In this document: in pieces, positions 14,501 to 18,834 of the stretch | How positions within the stretch are numbered: the first letter of the stretch is position 1 | How the letters are laid out: the number at the start of each line of letters is the position of its first letter | Source: Nephthysia sp036513515 | GTDB taxonomy: Bacteria > Chloroflexota > Dormibacteria > Dormibacterales > Dormibacteraceae | NCBI GenBank assembly: GCA_036513515.1 | Contig: DATBYW010000049.1 | Coordinates: 1 to 18,834, forward strand | DNA length: 18,834 bases | Reading direction: 5' to 3' | Program-made: the position numbers and the translations under genes | The notes under the pieces: generated by a model | What the model was told of the DNA's origin: nothing | What the model saw: only the letters and a program-made list of their open reading frames with translations | The model's database searches: none

Positions 14501-15783
14501 CCCGCGGCATCAGCGAGGTCATTGGCGGCGTCGCCCGATGCTCCCGAGCCACGCCGCAAAGCCCAGTCATGGGTCAGGTAGACCAGTCCCTGGTATCCGT
14601 CATCATCCGCTTGCCTGACCTGAAAGTCGAACGCCTGGCCCTTCATCTGATAGATCGAGCTGTCCGTTTCCCCAAATACCCCAACGGTCAAAAAGTACGT
14701 TCCGCGCTGGAGAGGCAACTGCGTCAGCTTCAAGTCAGCCTGAATCCAGAGATGAGAGGAGGGCCGTACATCAGCCAGGAAAGTGTTGGTCCCAAAGCAG
14801 TAGAGACCGTCGGTGCGCGCCACGGCGACGCCGATGTTGACCGGGACTCGCTCCGGATTGTGAACGGCGACGCGGATGGTCACGTCGTCTCCGCGGTGGA
14901 CCACATGGGTCGAGTGGCCCCGGACCAGCATCTGAACGCCGTGCAGCGATGGCCGCCGCTCGTCGACTTCATCGACCTGGGGCTCCTGGGCCTCCTCGGC
15001 GGCCGCTCTCTCCAGCTCGCGGTTGGAATGCTCCTCGCTAAGCCTGTTGTGAATGGCTATCGCCTCACTGGGATTGAAGATGCCGTGTGAGACTCCGTGG
15101 TTCAGCACCATCACACGGTCCGAAAACTGTCTGACCGCGCCCAGGTCGTGGCTGACGAAGACTATGGTTCGGCCGTCCGCCTTCATTCGCAGGAACACGT
15201 CGAAGCACTTCTGCTGAAAGTTCGCGTCGCCTACAGCCAGCACCTCGTCGATCAGCAGGATCTCAGCGTGAGCACGGATCGCGATCGAGAAGGCAAGCCG
15301 AACCAACATACCCGAGGAGAAGTTCTTGAGCTTCTGATCGACAAAGTCCTCCAGCTCGCTGAAGCGAAGGATGTCGTCGAATACGGCGGTCACCTGGCCC
15401 CGATCGAGACCCAGGATCGCCCCGTTCAAGAAGATGTTGTCACGGGCGGTAAGTTCCGGGTTGAAGCCAACCCCAAGCTCGATGAACGGTGACAGCTGGC
15501 CGCTGATCTTCACCCTTCCCCGGGTGGGTTGATAGATTCCGGCCAGAATCTTCATCAGTGTGCTCTTGCCGCTTCCGTTGTGTCCGATGATGCTGAAGAA
15601 CTCCCCACGTCCCACCGTGAAGTCGATGTCCTTCAAAGCTTCGAACCGGCGGCGCCCAGGGCTTCGGAAGAGGTTGATGACATGGTCCTTGAGCCGAGTC
15701 CGGCGCTCTGTCGGTACCTGGAACACCTTGGTCACGCCTTCCACGAGGACGACTGTGTCGTCAGCGCGGCGGGCAGCGCTCAC
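14497..15783 (-). CDS. wzt: Polysaccharide ABC transporter ATPase with carbohydrate-binding domain (Wzt)
   Basis: This is the ATPase of an O-antigen/teichoic-type exporter, 428 aa. The nucleotide-binding domain shows Walker A GHNGSGKST (67-75), NFSSGMLVRLAFS as signature (154-166), Walker B ILLIDE (175-180) and H-loop VSHD (210-213). A charged linker (250-278) leads to a beta-rich C-terminal domain (about 280-412), with FGTNTF and GTYFLTVGVFG, typical of Wzt domains that bind the finished end of the glycan. The start at GTG 15783 is set by the GTGA overlap with wzm and by GGAGG 4 nt upstream. The C-terminal domain implies that export may depend on recognition of a terminal modification. The methyltransferase at 9245 is a candidate source. 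Confidence 0.93.
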   Translation of the reverse strand: MSAARRADDTVVLVEGVTKVFQVPTERRTRLKDHVINLFRSPGRRRFEALKDIDFTVGRGEFFSIIGHNGSGKSTLMKILAGIYQPTRGRVKISGQLSPFIELGVGFNPELTARDNIFLNGAILGLDRGQVTAVFDDILRFSELEDFVDQKLKNFSSGMLVRLAFSIAIRAHAEILLIDEVLAVGDANFQQKCFDVFLRMKADGRTIVFVSHDLGAVRQFSDRVMVLNHGVSHGIFNPSEAIAIHNRLSEEHSNRELERAAAEEAQEPQVDEVDERRPSLHGVQMLVRGHSTHVVHRGDDVTIRVAVHNPERVPVNIGVAVARTDGLYCFGTNTFLADVRPSSHLWIQADLKLTQLPLQRGTYFLTVGVFGETDSSIYQMKGQAFDFQVRQADDDGYQGLVYLTHDWALRRGSGASGDAANDLADAAG

Positions 15784-16607
15784 AGCTCCTCCGCGAACCT
15801 GGCCGCCGCCGACTCGAAATACCAATATCCCACCGCCAGAAGGACCAGCGGGATGAGGTAGGGGATCAGTAGCAGCGGCCAATGCACTATCTCGCCGCTG
15901 CTCATGGTGTTGGGGTCGATCAGAGCTCGGCGAGCGTCCTCCACGATCTGGCCGATCGGGTTCAGCGCCAGCACGGGTCGTACCGAGGCAGGGATGAAGC
16001 TCAGTGGATATATGATCGGGCTCGCGTAGAAGAGCATCTGCAGACCGAGCTCCCAGATGTGACGAAAATCGCGGAACTTCACGAAGAGCGCCGCCAAGAG
16101 CAGAGAAGAGCCCAGTGAGAGGACATAGAGTTCCAGGAGCAGCGGCACGAATAACAGGTCGGAGAGGCGGAAACCCACACCCGAGACCAGGATGAAGACG
16201 AAGATGACGAGCAGGTTGAGCAGCAGCGTGAGTATGGACGTCACGCTGGCAGCGATGGGGATGACGATGCGCGGGAACCAGACCTTACGGATCAGATCGC
16301 CGCGTTCGACTATCGAGTTCATCGCGACAGACGTCGAATCGGCGAAGTACGACCACAGCACGATCCCGAGGAGCAAGTAGACCGCATAGTGGGGAACAGT
16401 GCCCCCGATCCTGATAAAGCGAGTGAAGACCACGTAGAGAACCGCAAAAAGAAACAGCGGCTTGGCGAGCGACCACGCGTAGCCGAGCACCGATCCCTGA
16501 TACTTAAGCTTGAAGTCAGTAAACGCCAGCTCACGAATCAGATACCTGAACTGAAGCAGAGACCCGAGCACCTGAGGGGCGGGTTTGAGACGCGTGACTT
16601 CGGACAT
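15780..16607 (-). CDS. wzm: Polysaccharide ABC transporter permease (Wzm)
   Basis: This is an ABC-2 type permease, 275 aa, which forms the membrane channel with Wzt. An N-terminal amphipathic part, LIRELAFTDFKLKYQGSVLGYAWSLAKP, is the family hallmark. Roughly six membrane segments follow (about 48-64, 73-92, 113-140, 150-175, 188-205 and 243-264). NPIGQIVEDARRALI (216-230) is the conserved loop before the last helix. The start at ATG 16607 (MSEVTRLKPAPQ) was chosen because it gives the normal length; the open frame extends to 16751 without conserved sequence. No clear ribosome site precedes it. It heads the leftward operon, and its stop overlaps wzt by 4 nt. Confidence 0.92.
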   Translation of the reverse strand: MSEVTRLKPAPQVLGSLLQFRYLIRELAFTDFKLKYQGSVLGYAWSLAKPLFLFAVLYVVFTRFIRIGGTVPHYAVYLLLGIVLWSYFADSTSVAMNSIVERGDLIRKVWFPRIVIPIAASVTSILTLLLNLLVIFVFILVSGVGFRLSDLLFVPLLLELYVLSLGSSLLLAALFVKFRDFRHIWELGLQMLFYASPIIYPLSFIPASVRPVLALNPIGQIVEDARRALIDPNTMSSGEIVHWPLLLIPYLIPLVLLAVGYWYFESAAARFAEEL

Positions 16608-17081
16608 GGTTCGGTGAACGGCTACAACTCTAGCGAAAGCCGAAGCTGGAGGCGAAGATAGGCTCAATCGGCCAGCCGTGAATAGCATCGAAGCTCGACG
16701 GCGGAGACCCTGGTTGCCAACCACATCTCCGAGCCGGCCGCGGCCCCCCAAGGGTGAGCTGAGCCCTGGTCAAGAGCCGTGGATCAGCGATCCGGCCGCC
16801 GGACATCATCAAGATCGCTAGGATATGCGGTCGAGGCGAACGGGTTGTTGACGAGCACGCGGAACTGGCCGGCCGCTTGGTTGGGCGGCGATGGCATCGA
16901 GATGGGGACGTTGCACCAGCTCTTGACGGAGCCTACCGGCTGCAAGGTACCGTGCGTCGACCGCGTGTCGGAGCCAGGTCCGCGCAGCGCCTGCTCTGAG
17001 CTCACCGAAAAGATGTTCGGTCCGATGCGTGCCTGCGCCTGAGACTGGGCTGCGAGCCCAGATTCCTGGAGCGAGCTTCTG
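16608..17081. other. 474-nt divergent gap without a recognised gene
   Basis: The gap separates wzm (leftward) from the membrane GT2 (rightward), so it should hold both promoters. TTGACG at 16923-16928 is a -35-like hexamer on the plus strand but has only a poor -10 partner. Open frames exist on both strands (plus 16779-17042; minus down to 16784), without recognisable domains. The minus-strand frame would also run antisense through the start of the GT2 gene. A decayed gene or a long regulatory leader are both possible. Confidence 0.5.
17045..17061 (+). promoter_or_regulatory. Hairpin upstream of the membrane GT2 gene
   Basis: CTGGGCT (17045-17051) and AGCCCAG (17055-17061) pair perfectly around GCG, 20 nt before ATG 17082. 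It could be a leader hairpin that affects translation or mRNA stability. No T-run follows, so termination is unlikely. Confidence 0.3.
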
Positions 17082-18344
17082 ATGGTCACCGCGGCGCGTC
17101 CAGCCCAGATGGCAACCATCGCGACCCCCGCCCAGGGAGACCCTGACCTCAGACTCCTTCTTCCACAAGGCGACGTCGTCGACCCCGAGGTCTCGATCGT
17201 GATACCCGCCCTCAACGAGGAGAAGACGGTCGGCGAGTTCGTGGATTGGTGCAAGGAGGGCCTGGCCCGTGCGGGCGTCACCGGCGAGGTGCTGATCGTG
17301 GACAGCTCCACAGATCGGACGACCGAGATCGCGCTCGAGCACGGGGCCAGGGTCTTGCGGGGTCCGAAACGAGGGCTGGGCCGGGCCTACATCGATGCGC
17401 TGCCCTACATCCGTGGCCGCTACATCCTTATGGGCGATGCCGACTGCACGTACGATTTCCGAGACCTGGCGTCCTTCGTCGGACGTTTCCGCCAGGGCTA
17501 CGAGTTCGTCATGGGCTCACGCTGGAAGGGGAGCATCGAGCCAGGCTCGATGCCGCCGCTGCACCAGTACCTGGGCACTCCGGTGACGACGTGGATCCTG
17601 AACGTCCTCTACTCCAGCAGCTTCTCGGACATCCACTGTGGCATGCGGGGGATCACCAGAGAGGCTCTGCACCGGATGGGACTTCAGTCGCAGTCCTGGG
17701 AGTATGCGTCCGAGATGGTGCTCAAGTCGGTCCACATGCGGCTGCGCACCGCTGAGGTGCCGGTGAGCTTCCTCAAGGACCGGGAAGGCAGGCTGAGCCA
17801 TCACAAGCGCGCCGGCTGGTTCTCTCCCTTCCACGCCGCCTGGATCAACCTTCGGGCGATGTTCGTGTACGGCGCGGAGTTCTTCGTATTCAAGCCTGGC
17901 CTCGCCATGCTGGCTCTCGGCTTGCTGCTGAGCATTCCGCTGAGTCTCGGCTCGATAACTGTTGGCCCGGTCCGGTTCTCACTCTACTGGATGCTCCTTG
18001 GCCTCACCCTGACCGTGTTGGGCCTGCAGAGCTTCTTTTTCGGTTGTATCGCACAGGTCCTACACGACTACAACGGAGCCGCTCGGCGCCGCTGGACGCG
18101 CTGGTTTCCGTACACGAGAACGGTCCTGCTCAGCGCGGCGACCTTCGCTGTCGGTCTGGCGCTCTCGCTTCTCCTGGTCGCCTACTACATTCGATCCGGC
18201 CTCGCGCTCTCCCCTGCGGACCGTATTCCGTACATGGGGGTCCTCGGCCTCGAGCTCATGATGGCCGGCTTCATGACTTTCACCTTTGTCCTGCTGCTGC
18301 ACGCAAGCGTGCTGCGGGGCGAGAACGCTTATGGGCCACATTAG
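17082..18344 (+). CDS. GT2 membrane glycosyltransferase, polyprenyl-phosphate sugar synthase-like
   Basis: This family 2 enzyme has a GT-A catalytic domain and a membrane tail, 420 aa, resembling dolichyl/polyprenyl-phosphate mannose or glucose synthases. Motifs are VSIVIPALNEEKTVGEF (37-53), VLIVDSSTDRT (70-80), RGPKRGLGRAY (93-103) and MGDADCTYDF (117-126), with the DxD acids Asp119 and Asp121. FSDIHCGMRGITREAL (181-196) and WEYASEMVLKS (206-216) follow. Four hydrophobic segments lie at about 268-290, 298-325, 347-370 and 386-410. ATG 17082 has GGAG 10 nt upstream; an ATG 27 nt downstream is an alternative. It likely loads a sugar onto a polyprenyl phosphate for a GT-C enzyme such as the PIG-V-like protein at 1496, which is an inference. 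The SIS gene follows closely in the same reading frame. Confidence 0.88.
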   Translation: MVTAARPAQMATIATPAQGDPDLRLLLPQGDVVDPEVSIVIPALNEEKTVGEFVDWCKEGLARAGVTGEVLIVDSSTDRTTEIALEHGARVLRGPKRGLGRAYIDALPYIRGRYILMGDADCTYDFRDLASFVGRFRQGYEFVMGSRWKGSIEPGSMPPLHQYLGTPVTTWILNVLYSSSFSDIHCGMRGITREALHRMGLQSQSWEYASEMVLKSVHMRLRTAEVPVSFLKDREGRLSHHKRAGWFSPFHAAWINLRAMFVYGAEFFVFKPGLAMLALGLLLSIPLSLGSITVGPVRFSLYWMLLGLTLTVLGLQSFFFGCIAQVLHDYNGAARRRWTRWFPYTRTVLLSAATFAVGLALSLLLVAYYIRSGLALSPADRIPYMGVLGLELMMAGFMTFTFVLLLHASVLRGENAYGPH

Positions 18345-18392
18345 ACAACCTGGCCGGACCACTCCGGGGAGGTGGCACGACGGATTTGCTGC

Positions 18393-18834
18393 GTGCAGGA
18401 GCGTGCCAATGCGACCGATTCCGCACCAGACAGGGTGATCGAGACCTTCAGCGAGTCCTATTTGACCGAGACGGCGGCCATCGTGGCCCGACTCGACATC
18501 GACGACATGGAGCTCGTTGCTTCCGGTTTGGCTCGGACTCGTGACAACTGCGGGCGACTCTTCATTCTCGGCGTGGGTGGGTCGGCGGCGCACGCCAGTC
18601 ACGCCGTCAACGATTATCGCAAGCTGTGTGGCATCGAGGCGTACGCGCCTACAGACAACGTGAGCGAGCTGACCGCTCGCGCGAACGATGACGGTTGGGA
18701 GGCGACCTTCACTGAATGGTTGCGGGGTTCGCGGCTTTCGGAGAGAGACGCGCTGCTTGTCTTCTCGGTGGGCGGCGGGGATCGCGAACGGGGCGTCTCG
18801 GCGAACCTGGTCGCCGCGCTGGAGCTGGCGCGCG
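18393..18834 (+). CDS. SIS-domain sugar isomerase, GmhA-like (3' end missing)
   Basis: The open frame runs off the right edge; about 147 residues are present. LFILGVGGSAAHASHAVNDYRK is the SIS-domain phosphosugar-binding core, with GGSA as the phosphate loop. APTDNVSELTARANDDGWEATFTEWL and LLVFSVGGGD follow, as in sedoheptulose-7-phosphate isomerase-like proteins of polysaccharide loci. Such enzymes make D-glycero-D-manno-heptose-7-phosphate, the first step to an activated heptose. The start is uncertain: GTG 18372 overlaps GGGGAG, GTG 18393 is used here, and GTG 18435 would fit the usual length upstream of the domain. It follows the membrane GT2 by about 50 nt and is probably co-transcribed. 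Another phosphosugar substrate is possible. Confidence 0.82.
   Translation, partial: MQERANATDSAPDRVIETFSESYLTETAAIVARLDIDDMELVASGLARTRDNCGRLFILGVGGSAAHASHAVNDYRKLCGIEAYAPTDNVSELTARANDDGWEATFTEWLRGSRLSERDALLVFSVGGGDRERGVSANLVAALELAR

Noticed and set aside
16608..16751. 48-residue N-terminal extension of the ABC permease
   Set aside because: The extension is not conserved-looking and would give an atypical length. ATG 16607 yields a normal 275-aa permease.
16784..17342. Minus-strand open frames of about 175 codons antisense to the start of the membrane GT2
   Set aside because: Half of each frame is the complement of a clear GT2 coding sequence. I recognise no domain in the remainder, so they are not called as genes.

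Overview
The window is a high-GC bacterial chromosome segment. Most of it is a locus for an extracellular polysaccharide (an O-antigen or capsule-like glycan). GTG and TTG starts are common, and several genes overlap by 4 nt (GTGA/ATGA). A PIG-V type mannosyltransferase and a DPM-like GT2 with a membrane tail are present. These traits suit a GC-rich environmental lineage such as Actinomycetota, Chloroflexota or Dormibacterota. No marker gene here fixes the phylum, so this is a guess.

Layout. Positions 1-261 hold no gene, only a C/G-rich tandem palindromic repeat and a hairpin. At 262-1374 (-) lies a DinB-type DNA polymerase IV, unrelated to the glycan locus. At 1496-2821 (-) is a PIG-V-like membrane mannosyltransferase. 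Divergent from it, rmlA and rmlB (2925-4710, +) start the dTDP-rhamnose pathway. rmlC (4778-5344, -) faces them, with a GT-B glycosyltransferase behind it (5424-6800, -). rmlD is not in the window. A plus-strand group follows at 7014-10180: a GT2, an overlapping GT4, and a methyltransferase with a coiled-coil tail. An 82-bp MITE-like inverted repeat between TTAG direct repeats fills the gap to the next, convergent operon. That operon reads leftward from about 16607: ABC permease (Wzm), ATPase with a carbohydrate-binding C-terminal domain (Wzt), then three glycosyltransferases (GT-B, GT2, GT-B), with 4-nt overlaps at three of the junctions. After a 474-nt divergent gap, a polyprenyl-phosphate-sugar-synthase-like GT2 (17082-18344, +) and a SIS-domain sugar isomerase cut off by the window end (about 18393-18834, +) close the window.

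How the genes could work together. RmlA, RmlB and RmlC feed dTDP-rhamnose. The SIS protein may feed an activated heptose. Six soluble glycosyltransferases would build a lipid-linked chain on the cytoplasmic face. The methyltransferase may modify or cap the chain. Wzm/Wzt exports it, with the Wzt C-terminal domain as a possible reader of the finished end. The membrane GT2 and the PIG-V protein may form and use a polyprenyl-phosphate sugar. Assignments to families are well supported; donor and acceptor sugars are not readable from sequence.

The most interesting points are: the methyltransferase with a 14-residue-repeat coiled coil in a Wzm/Wzt locus, which resembles the logic of a chain-terminator and molecular ruler; three paralogous GT-B enzymes in one locus, two of them about 57% identical without gaps over 330 residues; a basic tail shared across GT folds; the MITE-like element; and an unusual dinB start region with an out-of-frame leader ORF and an operator-like inverted repeat.
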